Shown: positions 1-8,778, counted from the stretch's first letter. The stretch is 22,211 nucleotides of DNA from Flavobacteriales bacterium UBA1958 (GCA_002336675.1 DDEI01000055.1:1-22211), one strand, 5' to 3'. Numbers and translations are program-made. Notes: generated from the letters alone by a model not told the origin.

Positions 1-2
1 CT

Positions 3-257
3 AAAGATTCCACAGCCCAAAGCACCAAGACAAAAGGTTATAACTACAAGGCCCATTCGCAATGCAACTCAAAACACGCTAAAATTAACGCTAAAAGATT
101 CAAAGCAGCTGGGGGTGATTTAACAAAAATGAAATGCGGAAAGAAGCGTAGAAAAAAAGCACAAGTAAAACAAGTTGTAGGAAATAAGATAATGGCATGG
201 GGGTTTATTAACACGAAAGCATCCTTAAATCTCTCCAACCAATCAAGCATCGATTAA
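3..257 (+). CDS. 3' end of an unidentified gene (partial)
   Basis: The frame starting at base 3 is open from the window edge to a TAA at 255-257 and would encode the last 84 residues of a protein that begins outside the window. The visible part is strongly basic, with a lysine/arginine cluster around residues 47-53 (CGKKRRKK), two cysteines and several histidines. I recognise no family. The opposite strand carries an overlapping open frame (44-250) that is hydrophobic only because it is the complement of lysine-rich codons, so I prefer the plus-strand reading. It could also be non-coding. Confidence 0.3.
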   Translation, partial: KDSTAQSTKTKGYNYKAHSQCNSKHAKINAKRFKAAGGDLTKMKCGKKRRKKAQVKQVVGNKIMAWGFINTKASLNLSNQSSID

Positions 258-547
258 AACACCATGGCAGCTAGTTTGGGCGCATGGTTTTCATCATCTT
301 CCATTGGAGCAACCTCTGCTATCTGGTTAAAGAATATACCAGAATCATAAAGCCCTAGATCAACGAGCCTCTAAATTTATAATTAAAGTCGGAGTTTGAC
401 AGAGATTCCCTAAATGTATGATAACGCCTAAATAATGACCAAACGCCATCCCTGATAAAATCTAGCAGCATTTCGATCAGTTGGGTGGTCTATATTTCCA
501 TTCCTAATTTCTAGATTCATCGAATGGTGATATTTTAAATTCATCGG
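243..547 (-). other. Intergenic stretch with two short protein-like fragments, possible decayed gene
   Basis: No intact gene is seen here. On the minus strand, 544-428 reads as 38 codons from ATG to TAG (includes NLEIRNGNIDHPTDRNAARF), and 370-243 reads in another frame as an open stretch ending in LAAMVLIDA. Both look more protein-like than random AT-rich DNA, and they lie in the order expected of one broken gene. I cannot assign a family, and the second piece overlaps the end of the upstream plus-strand frame. A decayed gene downstream of the carboxylase is possible but weakly supported. Confidence 0.2.
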
Positions 548-2086
548 TTATAGAGGAATATTCCCGTGCTTTTTTCTAGGCAAATTCACCACCTTGTTCT
601 CCAGCATTTTAAACGCTTTAATAAGCTTTTCCCTAGTCTCGTGCGGCTTTATTACTGCGTCCACGTATCCCCTAGCAGCTGCATTATATGGATTAGCAAA
701 GAGGTCTGCATATTCTTGCTCTTTCTCTTTCCATTTAGCGTCGGGGTCTGCTGCTGCTTTTATCTCACCTTTAAATATGATTTCTGCCGCGCCTTTAGCT
801 CCCATAACAGCAATTTCAGCCGTAGGCCAGGCATAATTCATATCAGCTCCTATGTGCTTAGAGTTCATTACGTCATAAGCACCCCCGTAGGCTTTTCTGG
901 TAATTACCGTAATTCTAGGAACTGTAGCTTCACAGAAGGCATACAGTAATTTAGCTCCGTTAGAGATAATTCCGTTCCATTCCTGATCAGTCCCAGGCAA
1001 GAAACCTGGCACATCTTCTAACACTAAAAGTGGAATATTGAAAGCATCACAAAACCTCACAAATCGTGCAGCTTTATTCGACCCTTTAATATCTAACACA
1101 CCAGCTAAATATGCTGGCTGATTAGCCACTATTCCTATGCTTTTTCCGCCTAACCTTGCTAAGCCTATCACTATGTTTTCTGCATAATCTTTATGCACTT
1201 CCATAAACGACCCAGAATCTATCAGTTCATCTATTACTTCTTTAATGTCATAAGGCTGATTAGGATTATCTGGGATAATACCATCTAACTTTTTACGTTT
1301 CTCATTAGACCCTTCGTAAGCCTTCTGTGGAACTTTATCTTCACAGTTCTGGGGCAGATAGCTTAATATATTCTTAATTCCGTTCAACGTCTCTATTTCA
1401 TTTTCATGTGTGAAATGAGTAACACCGCTTTTGGTGCTATGTGCAGATGCACCGCCTAAATCCTCTGAACTCACTAATTCGTGAGTCACTGTTTTCACTA
1501 CGTTAGGTCCAGTCACAAACATGTAAGAAGAACCTTCAACCATAAAGATAAAATCAGTTAATGCAGGAGAATAAACTGCACCACCAGCGCATGGCCCCAT
1601 TATGGCGCTTATCTGAGGAATCACACCACTTGCTTGGACATTTTTATAAAAGATATCTGCATACCCACCTAAAGAGACCACGCCTTCTTGAATTCTAGCC
1701 CCTCCACTATCGTTAATACCTATTAATGGGGCGCCATTCTTTACGGCTAAGTCCATCACTCTGCAAATCTTTTCAGCATGAGCCTCTGCTAAAGAGCCTC
1801 CCAAAACCGTAAAATCCTGTGAAAAAACATATACTAACCTTCCATTTATTGTTCCGTAACCAGTAACCACTCCATCACCTAAAAAGATTTTTTTATCTAA
1901 GCCAAAATTGGTGCTACGGTGCTTGACTAAAGCTCCCATTTCTTCAAACGAGCCATCATCCAGCAAGTAATCTACTCTCTCCCTAGCTGTTAACTTCCCT
2001 TTAGCGTGCTGCGCAGCAATTCTCTTTTCACCTCCTCCTAACTTAGATTCAGCTAATTTTTCATCTAGTGCTTTAAAATTATCCAT
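548..2086 (-). CDS. pccB: Acyl-CoA carboxylase beta subunit (propionyl-CoA carboxylase beta chain type)
   Basis: This is the carboxyltransferase subunit that moves CO2 from biotin onto an acyl-CoA, most likely propionyl-CoA to give methylmalonyl-CoA; the sequence alone does not prove the substrate. From the chosen start it has 512 residues, the usual size. N-terminal and C-terminal crotonase-like halves are visible, with the acyl-CoA/biotin site motifs SGGARIQEG (about 127-135) and [12 protein letters not shown] (about 164-175). The frame stays open upstream to 2173, but ATG at 2086 ([10 protein letters not shown]) fits the family and lies just after a TATATTTG promoter box. The biotin carboxylase and carrier subunits are not in the window. 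Methylmalonyl-CoA epimerase at 14860-15267 supports a methylmalonyl-CoA pathway. Only pccB versus a related decarboxylase beta chain is uncertain. Confidence 0.9.
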   Translation of the reverse strand: MDNFKALDEKLAESKLGGGEKRIAAQHAKGKLTARERVDYLLDDGSFEEMGALVKHRSTNFGLDKKIFLGDGVVTGYGTINGRLVYVFSQDFTVLGGSLAEAHAEKICRVMDLAVKNGAPLIGINDSGGARIQEGVVSLGGYADIFYKNVQASGVIPQISAIMGPCAGGAVYSPALTDFIFMVEGSSYMFVTGPNVVKTVTHELVSSEDLGGASAHSTKSGVTHFTHENEIETLNGIKNILSYLPQNCEDKVPQKAYEGSNEKRKKLDGIIPDNPNQPYDIKEVIDELIDSGSFMEVHKDYAENIVIGLARLGGKSIGIVANQPAYLAGVLDIKGSNKAARFVRFCDAFNIPLLVLEDVPGFLPGTDQEWNGIISNGAKLLYAFCEATVPRITVITRKAYGGAYDVMNSKHIGADMNYAWPTAEIAVMGAKGAAEIIFKGEIKAAADPDAKWKEKEQEYADLFANPYNAAARGYVDAVIKPHETREKLIKAFKMLENKVVNLPRKKHGNIPL

Positions 2087-2102
2087 GTGTGCAGATTTTG
2101 AG

Positions 2103-2110
2103 CAAATATA
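2103..2110 (-). promoter_or_regulatory. Bacteroidetes -7 box for the carboxylase gene
   Basis: On the minus strand this reads TATATTTG, an exact match to the Bacteroidetes -7 element TAnnTTTG. It lies 16 bases before the ATG at 2086, which implies a very short 5' leader and supports that start over the upstream ATGs. I see no clear -33 TTTG at the usual spacing. Confidence 0.45.
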
Positions 2111-2182
2111 CTTCATGAATGCAGTTGATTCATGACGGTTTAAAAGTTTGGCTAACAGCCTGGATATGTGCAAAATACGTAG

Positions 2183-2190
2183 TAAGTTTG
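2183..2190 (+). promoter_or_regulatory. Bacteroidetes -7 box for the dioxygenase-like gene
   Basis: This reads TAAGTTTG, an exact TAnnTTTG match, ending four bases before the ATG at 2195. A transcript from it would be leaderless or nearly so. It diverges from the box at 2103-2110, so the 108-base gap holds two back-to-back promoters. No convincing -33 element was seen. Confidence 0.4.
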
Positions 2191-2194
2191 TGCT

Positions 2195-3142
2195 ATGCTG
2201 AAGCCATGGCTCAGAAGATTCAAGCCTGCTTATTCAGCCTATAACTACCTTAAAAAGAGCATTTTAAAAGGTTTTAATGAGAAATATAAGTCTTTAGGTC
2301 TAAGCAAGAAGTATTATAATCCAGTAACAGCTAGTGATTTTAAAGATCTCCCCGAAAAAAAGAATTGGTTAGACGAAAAAAACTCCAGAGACTTACTTCC
2401 CGGAGATGGTTTGTTCGAACTTTTCTCAGAAGAACATAAAACTGAACTTCTTAAATGGTCTGATAATGGTTACTCTATCCTAAGAACATTTTTTAGTGAG
2501 GGTCAGATAGACCTAGTAAACAAGGACATAGAAGCCCTCACAGAAAATAAAAGTGCAGACTGGAGATATGGAAAGAAAATAATGTTTGCTCACAAGCAAG
2601 CTGAATCCATAAAAGACCTCGCCCAAAACGGGTCTTTAAAACAAGTTATGCAGATGCTCTTGGAACAAGAAATAGAGTTATTTCAGTCTATCAATTTCCT
2701 AGAAGGAAGTGAGCAGAAGACTCATTCTGATTCTATCCATATGAGCACGTACCCTAAAGGAAACCTTATCGCTGCCTAGGTGGCGTTAGAAGATATAGGC
2801 ATCAACCAAGGACCACTTCACTATTATTCCGGAAGTCATCAGTACCCTTATTTTATGAACAAAGACTTTAAGCATGGCGGCAAAGGAATGTTTTTAGGAA
2901 AACGCCCGTATGATTTTTATGAAGACAGTATATCGAAATTCGTAAAATCTAATGCCCTAAAAAAAGAAATCTTCCTCGCCAAACAAGGGGATGTCCTGAT
3001 TTGGCATGCAAACCTATTGCACGGGGGCGAAGAGCATCTAGATAAAAGCTTATCTCGAAAAAGCATGGTATTTCACTATTACGCTAAAGAGGCCATTTGT
3101 TATCATGAAATCACTCAGCGTCCTGCCTTAATTTCGCAGTAA
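2195..3142 (+). pseudogene. Phytanoyl-CoA dioxygenase (PhyH)-like gene interrupted by an in-frame TAG
   Basis: Codons 1-194 and 196-315 are in one uninterrupted reading frame, separated only by TAG at 2777-2779 (codon 195). The joined protein resembles the PhyH family of Fe(II)/2-oxoglutarate-dependent oxygenases. The iron motif HSD is at 177-179, the distal histidine is in WHANLLHGG (His276), and an arginine follows at 288 (SRKSM), suited to 2-oxoglutarate binding. The stop falls between GNLIAA and VALEDIG, where such proteins commonly have tryptophan, so a single TGG to TAG change explains it. The iron ligands lie on opposite sides of the stop, so the truncated product could not be active. 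Options are a recent pseudogene, a sequencing error or readthrough. TAG ends other genes here (for example 14861-14863), so general recoding is unlikely. The natural substrate is unknown. Confidence 0.8.
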
Positions 3143-3165
3143 TTTTAGTGGTGGATAATTAATTT

Positions 3166-3288
3166 CTAGCGGTGCAATAGATGCCTTTTATCCGAAAGAC
3201 TTATCGTATAAATTCCATTCGGAAGATTCGAAAGAGAAATGGTGGGATTTTTTCGCAAGACTTCACGAAGAAAATTGAATTCTAATAC
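3166..3288 (-). pseudogene. Remnant of a T9SS type A C-terminal sorting domain
   Basis: The minus-strand frame ending in TAG at 3166-3168 contains REVLRK, then ISLSNLPNGIYTISLSD, then a basic end DKRHLLHR. This is the layout of the last 35-40 residues of type IX secretion cargo (GREV-type strand, LPxGIY turn, final basic strand). No cargo domain precedes it: its frame runs into the end of the neighbouring barrel gene in another register. It is best read as the leftover tail of a deleted secreted protein. Chance resemblance is possible because the domain is short. Confidence 0.4.
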
Positions 3289-3304
3289 GATTAGTTTGCT
3301 AATT

Positions 3305-4444
3305 TTATAGAGAAAGTCGAATTGAGAATACATTAGAATACAGAGCATCAGAAGCATTTCCTATATCAGTTAAGGCGTAATCTAGAGTGATATTTTTTAA
3401 TTTCAATCCAAGCCCAAAATTTGGCTGAAACGTCCACACGGAGTTAATTACCCCCTCATCACTAGGTTCTACCGAACTTAAATCTATAGGAACTAAACTA
3501 GAGGCTTCTTGTATATTTCCTATACCGCCTCTGATAAATAGTTTATCCTTATAGCTTAACTCTACCCCAAATGTAGGATCTGCGCTAAAGTTATCTGACT
3601 GAATGATAGTATTTCTTCTGCCATCAGTAGTAAAGTTCAAATCTATTTCTGTAATCAGATTTAATTTTTCAGAAATGGACGTAAGTCTTTTGGCTGCCAA
3701 AATTATTCTAGGCAGTGTTACCTCTAATGATTTCCCTGGGATTTCATTTCCTGTAAGCGTGAAAATTTCCTCGACTTCTTCTCCTAAGTCGGTATTCCAT
3801 GAGTTAACTGTAGTAGTAATATCTCTTCCTACTGCTGAGAATCTATATTTTTTATAATCGTAATTAATGGAAGCATCTATTCCAAAACCAAACGCATTAG
3901 AAAAATCTCCTATTCTACGGTATATTATTTTAGCGTTCGTGCCAAATGAGACTCCTGTTTTCTTAAGTCTTCGAGCGTAAGAAAAAATAAATCCATAATC
4001 GGCTGCAGAGAATGTCGTGACTCTATCGTAATCTAAGTTCCCTTGCGCGTCTATTAATTGTGTGGTATTAGGAATGTCATCTACTCCGAATCTTATAACA
4101 GAAAATCCAACCGAAGATTTATTGTCTATTGATTTAGCTAATCCTATATAATCGTATTTAGCTATTCCTGCAAAATACTCTGAATGCATTACAGCTCCTT
4201 GAAATTCATCTTTAATATCTACAAGACCAGCTGGATTCCAATATCCTGCATAAACATCATCGGCAGAGGCGATAAAGGAGTTAGACATCCCTAAAGCTCT
4301 TGCTCCTACTCCGATGTTTAAGAATTCATTACTGTATTTAGGTGTATCATCATCTGAAGAGCCTGTCCCTGAAGTTACCCCTGATTGTGACAGAGAAGAA
4401 TAAGAACCCGCTATTAATAAAATAAAGATTAATGAAAATCGCAT
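3305..4444 (-). CDS. PorV/PorQ-family outer-membrane beta-barrel protein
   Basis: The protein has 379 residues with an N-terminal signal peptide (about 1-19, MRFSLIFILLIAGSYS) and then the family signature: FLNIGVGARALGMSNSF (about 42-58) and YAGYWNPAGL (about 66-75). The rest alternates polar and hydrophobic residues, as in a FadL-like barrel, and ends in a short amphipathic strand (FSIRLSL). PorV and PorQ help deliver or attach T9SS cargo at the cell surface in Bacteroidetes. This protein belongs to the wider family but lacks the typical opening of PorV itself, so its exact role is open. The TACATTTG box at 4450-4457 sits five bases before its ATG. Confidence 0.75.
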   Translation of the reverse strand: MRFSLIFILLIAGSYSSLSQSGVTSGTGSSDDDTPKYSNEFLNIGVGARALGMSNSFIASADDVYAGYWNPAGLVDIKDEFQGAVMHSEYFAGIAKYDYIGLAKSIDNKSSVGFSVIRFGVDDIPNTTQLIDAQGNLDYDRVTTFSAADYGFIFSYARRLKKTGVSFGTNAKIIYRRIGDFSNAFGFGIDASINYDYKKYRFSAVGRDITTTVNSWNTDLGEEVEEIFTLTGNEIPGKSLEVTLPRIILAAKRLTSISEKLNLITEIDLNFTTDGRRNTIIQSDNFSADPTFGVELSYKDKLFIRGGIGNIQEASSLVPIDLSSVEPSDEGVINSVWTFQPNFGLGLKLKNITLDYALTDIGNASDALYSNVFSIRLSL

Positions 4445-4449
4445 GTGTG

Positions 4450-4457
4450 CAAATGTA
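4450..4457 (-). promoter_or_regulatory. Bacteroidetes -7 box for the PorV/PorQ-family gene
   Basis: On the minus strand this reads TACATTTG, an exact TAnnTTTG match, followed by CACAC and the ATG at 4444. The predicted transcript would have almost no leader. Confidence 0.45.
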
Positions 4458-4537
4458 AATACTATTAGTTGTGTGATTATAACTAAGCGAGCCGGGAATT
4501 ATTGCAACGCAGTGAGAGAATAATATACTCATTTTTC

Positions 4538-5737
4538 TTATTCATTTTTAAGCTTAGCTTGTTTTAATGAGGTCCTGGATAACCACTTAGGAAGAACTGC
4601 TGCTCCAATAAACAGGTAAGGAAAATAAGTAAGAAAACGCCAGATTATGGCCACTAAAGCTACATACTGCGCACTAATTACAATGTTTTCGAAAAAGCCT
4701 GCCAGAGCGATTTCAGCTATACCAGCCGAGCCGGGCGTAGGAGAGACTAGCATATAAACCCACATAATCAACTGACGACCATAAACAAACAACTGGTCTA
4801 TATTCCCCATAAACGCCATAATAACGAAATTCAAGGTTAAGAACCGGGCTGTCCAACTAATGATGGTAGAGCTAAATGCCTTGAGCCAAAAACTAAACTT
4901 TTTTCGTTTTAATTCCTCAGAACTGATAATTACATCATTTCCCAGTCTAACTACATGCCTTATCCATCTTCTTAAAGGTTTCCACGAAAAGATGTTTATC
5001 AAAATTTGTTTAAAGCCTTGGGGAAAGAAAAATAATGAAAGTGTAATCACTAAAGTAAGGAGACATAAAAAGCCATAACCTAGCCAAAAGACATTAGTAA
5101 TATAAACCCCTTCATATCCGAAAACACTATCAGGAAATAAACTGGCCCCTCCTGCCAATAAAAGCACTAACGGTACCATAATTATGTAGAAAAGCTCATC
5201 CATAAGAGCTGTAACAAACATGGTAGCGGTACTTTTTCCTAGAGAAAGTCCTTCTCTATTCATAATAAATATAGCGACTCCGCTACCGCCTACTACACTT
5301 GGTGTTAAGGCAGAAGAGAATTCCCATAACATAATAACCTGAAAGGCTTCTTTCCAGCTGAAAAATTTATCTGTAAGAACCCTAATCCTGTACATATATC
5401 CAAAGTCTCTAAGAAAAGCAGTGAAAAGTGCCAAAAACAGACAGAAAAAAACGGATGAGTTCCAGTCAATTTGGAGGATCATACTTTGTACTGAGTCGAA
5501 CACATAATCTCCAGATTCAGTAACTACAAATTCAGCAGGGACCGTGGTGTCTACTACTCCATTATCATTAGAATCATGCCACTCATACTTTCCCTCTCCC
5601 TGTGTTACTTTAAAAAATCGCTGCTCTCCTAGTGAGCTAATTAATAGATACATAGCTGCGCTTAACCCTAAAACCAGAGGCAGAATCATCTTCCTCCATG
5701 AAAGTGATTTTCGTATGTCTGCTTCTTTACGCTCCAT
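4538..5737 (-). CDS. Flippase-like membrane protein (LPG synthase transmembrane family, YbhN/UPF0104 type)
   Basis: This 399-residue protein has several hydrophobic helices and the conserved family region SPTPGSAGIAE near residue 340, plus ALTPSVVGGSGVAIF around 145-160. The family (lysylphosphatidylglycerol synthase TM region) includes lipid-moving membrane proteins; no transported substrate can be read from the sequence. Unusually, between the first helix (about 18-36) and the second (about 95-110) there is a hydrophilic loop of about 50 residues containing DSNDNGVVD (55-63), which resembles a calcium-binding loop. A second family member lies at 13369-14385. The gene follows the lipoprotein gene by 51 bases and may be transcribed separately. 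Confidence 0.8.
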   Translation of the reverse strand: MERKEADIRKSLSWRKMILPLVLGLSAAMYLLISSLGEQRFFKVTQGEGKYEWHDSNDNGVVDTTVPAEFVVTESGDYVFDSVQSMILQIDWNSSVFFCLFLALFTAFLRDFGYMYRIRVLTDKFFSWKEAFQVIMLWEFSSALTPSVVGGSGVAIFIMNREGLSLGKSTATMFVTALMDELFYIIMVPLVLLLAGGASLFPDSVFGYEGVYITNVFWLGYGFLCLLTLVITLSLFFFPQGFKQILINIFSWKPLRRWIRHVVRLGNDVIISSEELKRKKFSFWLKAFSSTIISWTARFLTLNFVIMAFMGNIDQLFVYGRQLIMWVYMLVSPTPGSAGIAEIALAGFFENIVISAQYVALVAIIWRFLTYFPYLFIGAAVLPKWLSRTSLKQAKLKNE

Positions 5738-5743
5738 GAATGG

Positions 5744-5751
5744 CGAATATA
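5744..5751 (-). promoter_or_regulatory. Possible weak -7 box before the flippase-like gene
   Basis: On the minus strand this reads TATATTCG, one base from TAnnTTTG, six bases before the ATG at 5737. The position matches exact boxes elsewhere in the window, but the mismatch makes it a weak call; the gene could instead be read through from the lipoprotein gene. Confidence 0.25.
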
Positions 5752-5788
5752 GGTATTCCCTATTTTGGAACTGTTTAAGAACGCCTAT

Positions 5789-6910
5789 TTACTCAAAATG
5801 TAATGGGATTGACGAATCAGAAGATTCAAAAAAGATTATCTCATTTGGTTCGTCTGTGCTTTGTAATTTGACATTACAGCTAATGCTCACAATATAAACG
5901 TTATTAAGGTTAGATTCTTCAATTTGATCGACGGAAAACCAATCGGAATCCTCATCAAAAGTGGAGGAAAATTCCACTCCACTTGGACTTGTATAACTCA
6001 ATGATACGCTTTGTGGGTAAACAAGATTCGGAGAATTGAATTCTTCAAAATCAAATACTGGCACCCATAACCCTTCAGGATCTGGTGGATACAAAAATAT
6101 GTAATTTTCAAAATGAGTACATTCTGAAGGATTGACACTTTCAATGGAAATTGGAAAAAAGGGGGGACCTGTCTGGACATAGTCAGCGACATTAATCGTC
6201 GCTTCACTTCCCGGAGAGACAGGAAACATTACACCATCATTATCTACCGTAACATTTCGCGCACCAAAGCCTTCAGACAATTGTACGGTTATCGTATCGT
6301 TAAAAAAAGATAATATAGCGGGCTCATGGCAGATTTCTTGGAATTCGTTAACATAAAAATCACTATGATAAGAACAATAGCCAGGTCCAAAGGGCACAGG
6401 AATATATTCCCATTCCAAACGATAATTCCCTTCATCTGCATAAAAGTTTGATTGATTCAACAGTTCTACAGGTTCGTTCGTTTCGTAATTCACAATGTTC
6501 AAATTTCCTTGAGGAGAATCAGTACTATTTACAGTAAAATTTGCATTGTTTGCCTCTTGAGGATTTAAAGAAATGACTTGATATAAATCAAGGGAGAGCA
6601 AATCAGACAACAAAGCTTCGGGTGAATAAATCTCTGCCCCTGTTATGTTGAGCGTAAAGTTCTCTAAGCAAGCATCACACCCGAAAGACGCAAACTCAGT
6701 GGAAAACTCAGGTAACTCATCTATTATTAAACTGGACTCAGGATTTACAACTATCCCATCCGGCCCCGCTGATAAATCAAATTCTTCCCCATCCATACTC
6801 CCATTCATGTAGAAAGCAACTTCGGAAAACTCATCCTCTGGTAATTCATTCACCTGACAAGAAGCCAAAATCAAACCTCCAAGAAATATATGTGCTAATC
6901 GTATCCTCAT
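5789..6910 (-). CDS. Secreted lipoprotein of unknown function, third gene of the sigma-factor operon
   Basis: The 373-residue product has a lipoprotein signal: a hydrophobic run then LASC with the lipidated cysteine at 18, followed by an acidic stretch (ELPEDEFSE). The rest is acidic, rich in Asn, Ser, Phe and Tyr, predicted beta-rich, with about seven more cysteines including the pair GCDAC. I recognise no domain. Its ATG overlaps the stop of the upstream gene in an ATGA arrangement (6907-6910), which indicates translational coupling with the barrel protein. Together with the sigma factor this suggests a surface or periplasmic part of a signalling or stress module; that role is inference. 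Confidence 0.7.
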   Translation of the reverse strand: MRIRLAHIFLGGLILASCQVNELPEDEFSEVAFYMNGSMDGEEFDLSAGPDGIVVNPESSLIIDELPEFSTEFASFGCDACLENFTLNITGAEIYSPEALLSDLLSLDLYQVISLNPQEANNANFTVNSTDSPQGNLNIVNYETNEPVELLNQSNFYADEGNYRLEWEYIPVPFGPGYCSYHSDFYVNEFQEICHEPAILSFFNDTITVQLSEGFGARNVTVDNDGVMFPVSPGSEATINVADYVQTGPPFFPISIESVNPSECTHFENYIFLYPPDPEGLWVPVFDFEEFNSPNLVYPQSVSLSYTSPSGVEFSSTFDEDSDWFSVDQIEESNLNNVYIVSISCNVKLQSTDEPNEIIFFESSDSSIPLHFE

Positions 6911-8187
6911 TTTATTGCTCTAGATAATCCTATATTCATTTTACTGTTCTTATCCTTTTCATTGGATTTGAAAGCATCATCTGAACTGAAATCAGACAAG
7001 CCATATTGCAAACCAACTTGCAAACTGTTTCGTTCAGAAAACCAATAATTTATTCCTACTCTCGAATACACCATTAGCCTGTTAAAGGAGGTAATATATC
7101 CTTTTCCCCCGCTAGAGCTGAGTATAGTACTAGAATTGTTTTTCACTAGATGCTCTTCTAGATTGTTGCTCGCTGTTAGAAGATATGAAAGACCTAAACC
7201 ACTGCTCAATTGTACTCTAGGAATAGGTCTAAAAACAAGATTAAGTGGCACATTAATCAAGTGGATTTTTTTGGTGTGAACCGTTGTAACGTTTGACTCA
7301 AATCCCAGTCCATAAACTGTTTGTGCGGAGCTGACAGGTAAATCTATATTTTCAATTGACGAATACTCCACTGATGCGCTTACAGAAACATTTCGGGTTA
7401 AAGGGTATTGGTAATCTATTCCATACGTAGGACTCAATTTTCCAAGCTTATTACTTCTTCCGAACTCTGCCCAAGGACTTACAAGAGCCTTCAATGCTAA
7501 AAATTTAGACTGCATTTTAAAGCCCTTTTTTCCAATGGAGATCCTATCTCCTTTCAAAATCGCTTGTCCATGGCTCATTTTTAATAATGAAAATGTTTTT
7601 GTAAGGGGGGCTAAGCATAAAATGTTTGACAAATCTTGACTAAGTCCTTTAACTTTTAACACATTTGGATCGTAAAAATCACGTTTTTCAGTCTCACCAG
7701 CGGCATCGATTTTTCTATTCTGAACTGGATAAACAGGATTGTTTAAAGTAATTTTCTTGGTTAATAGTGTTTCCAAATTCTCTTCTAACACATCAAGGGT
7801 AGAAGTTCTGCTATTAGAATTTTCAATTTTAATGTTGTTCTTCTCTGACAATTTATTAGAATGCAACTTGAAATCTTCGTTTTCTGGATTTCGAATTAAT
7901 TCTTTTGATGTTGAAGTTGTTTTTACCTCTGTTTTCACACGAGAATCTAAACTCTGAACTTCTTTCCTAGGAGTGAATTCACTTGTAACTTCACTATTCT
8001 GTTGCACCGCCAAAAAAGAGATGACAATAAGCACTGCCAATGCAGAAAAAGCCCCTCCCCAAGCTACTCTTCTTCGCTTAGCTTCATGAGCTTTTATTAC
8101 ACTCAGTGCTTCTTCCCATCTAGCATCGGAGAAATTCAGTTCTTCAGGGAAACTGTTTAAATCGTTATGTAAATCTTCAAAATTCAA
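6907..8187 (-). CDS. One-TM protein with C-terminal outer-membrane-barrel-like domain, probable anti-sigma partner
   Basis: The 426 residues divide into three parts. A soluble N-terminus of about 40 residues ends in a basic patch (KAHEAKRRR). A single hydrophobic helix spans about 42-61. A polar, Lys/Ser/Glu-rich linker to about residue 225 leads into a C-terminal half of alternating strands with aromatic ends (TYGIDYQYPL, YSRVGINYWF, LQVGLQYGLSDF) like a Bacteroidetes outer-membrane barrel. It lies three bases after the sigma factor stop and overlaps the lipoprotein gene. Position and topology suggest a membrane-bound regulator of the sigma factor. The start is TTG at 8187; no ATG exists in frame near the N-terminus. 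No known anti-sigma motif was recognised. Confidence 0.65.
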   Translation of the reverse strand: MNFEDLHNDLNSFPEELNFSDARWEEALSVIKAHEAKRRRVAWGGAFSALAVLIVISFLAVQQNSEVTSEFTPRKEVQSLDSRVKTEVKTTSTSKELIRNPENEDFKLHSNKLSEKNNIKIENSNSRTSTLDVLEENLETLLTKKITLNNPVYPVQNRKIDAAGETEKRDFYDPNVLKVKGLSQDLSNILCLAPLTKTFSLLKMSHGQAILKGDRISIGKKGFKMQSKFLALKALVSPWAEFGRSNKLGKLSPTYGIDYQYPLTRNVSVSASVEYSSIENIDLPVSSAQTVYGLGFESNVTTVHTKKIHLINVPLNLVFRPIPRVQLSSGLGLSYLLTASNNLEEHLVKNNSSTILSSSGGKGYITSFNRLMVYSRVGINYWFSERNSLQVGLQYGLSDFSSDDAFKSNEKDKNSKMNIGLSRAIK

Positions 8188-8190
8188 ATC

Positions 8191-8739
8191 TTATGCTTCT
8201 TTTTTTTCTGCCCATTCTCTAAGTTTCTGCTTTGCAATGGAGTAATGCCACTGGCTTGTACCTTCAGAAATATTTAGCATCCTCGCTATTTCTTGGTGTT
8301 TATATCCATCAAACGCGTACATATTAAATACTCTTCCTGTTACGTTTGGTAAATCTTTGGCTTTGTCTTTTATCCAATCAATTTTATCCTGTTGCATGGA
8401 ATTTAATACAGGGGCAAGTTGGTAATTTGGCAATTCTTCGACTTCTCTAATTTCAATCTTTGCCTTATAATTTTTTTCCTTCCTGATTTGATCAATTACT
8501 TCATTAATAACAACTTTCCTTAACCAGAGCTCAAAAGGTACTTTAGTTTTATATTTTTTCAAGTTAATTAACGCTTTTAAAAAACCTGCATTCAAAAATT
8601 CTATGGCCTCTTCGTTGTTTTTAGCATACCTCCAGCAAATGGCCATCATGAAATTGTAGCATGACTGGTAAAGCTCGTTTTGTGCTTTTCTGTCTTTTTT
8701 AAGACACTTCTTTATAAGCTCTTTATCGTATTGAATCAA
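8191..8739 (-). CDS. ECF-type RNA polymerase sigma factor
   Basis: The 182-residue protein has the two domains of a group 4 sigma factor. Region 2 spans about 15-90 (NELYQSCYNFMMAICWRYAKN, then FELWLRKVVINEVIDQIRKEK). Region 4 spans about 125-178 with the helix-turn-helix YKHQEIARMLNISEGTSQWH (146-165). It should direct polymerase to a small envelope-related regulon. The start is TTG at 8739: an in-frame TAA lies two codons upstream and the next ATG falls inside region 2. A TAAATTTG box lies 40 bases upstream. It heads an operon with 6907-8187 and 5789-6910, and an upstream terminator insulates it. Confidence 0.85.
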   Translation of the reverse strand: MIQYDKELIKKCLKKDRKAQNELYQSCYNFMMAICWRYAKNNEEAIEFLNAGFLKALINLKKYKTKVPFELWLRKVVINEVIDQIRKEKNYKAKIEIREVEELPNYQLAPVLNSMQQDKIDWIKDKAKDLPNVTGRVFNMYAFDGYKHQEIARMLNISEGTSQWHYSIAKQKLREWAEKKEA

Positions 8740-8778
8740 TTTTTAATACTAAAAGTCAAGGATGAAAAGCAGCCTTCA

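Noticed and set aside
44..250. Minus-strand hydrophobic ORF of 68 codons that could be a small membrane protein
   Set aside because: Its hydrophobicity mirrors lysine-rich codons of the plus-strand frame, and it shows no recognisable family features.
566..949. Plus-strand ORFs opposite the carboxylase gene
   Set aside because: They lie fully antisense to a strongly conserved enzyme and have no features of their own.
2777..2779. TAG read as a sense codon throughout the genome
   Set aside because: TAG ends several intact genes here, including the RfaE2-type gene and the epimerase, so reassignment is not supported.
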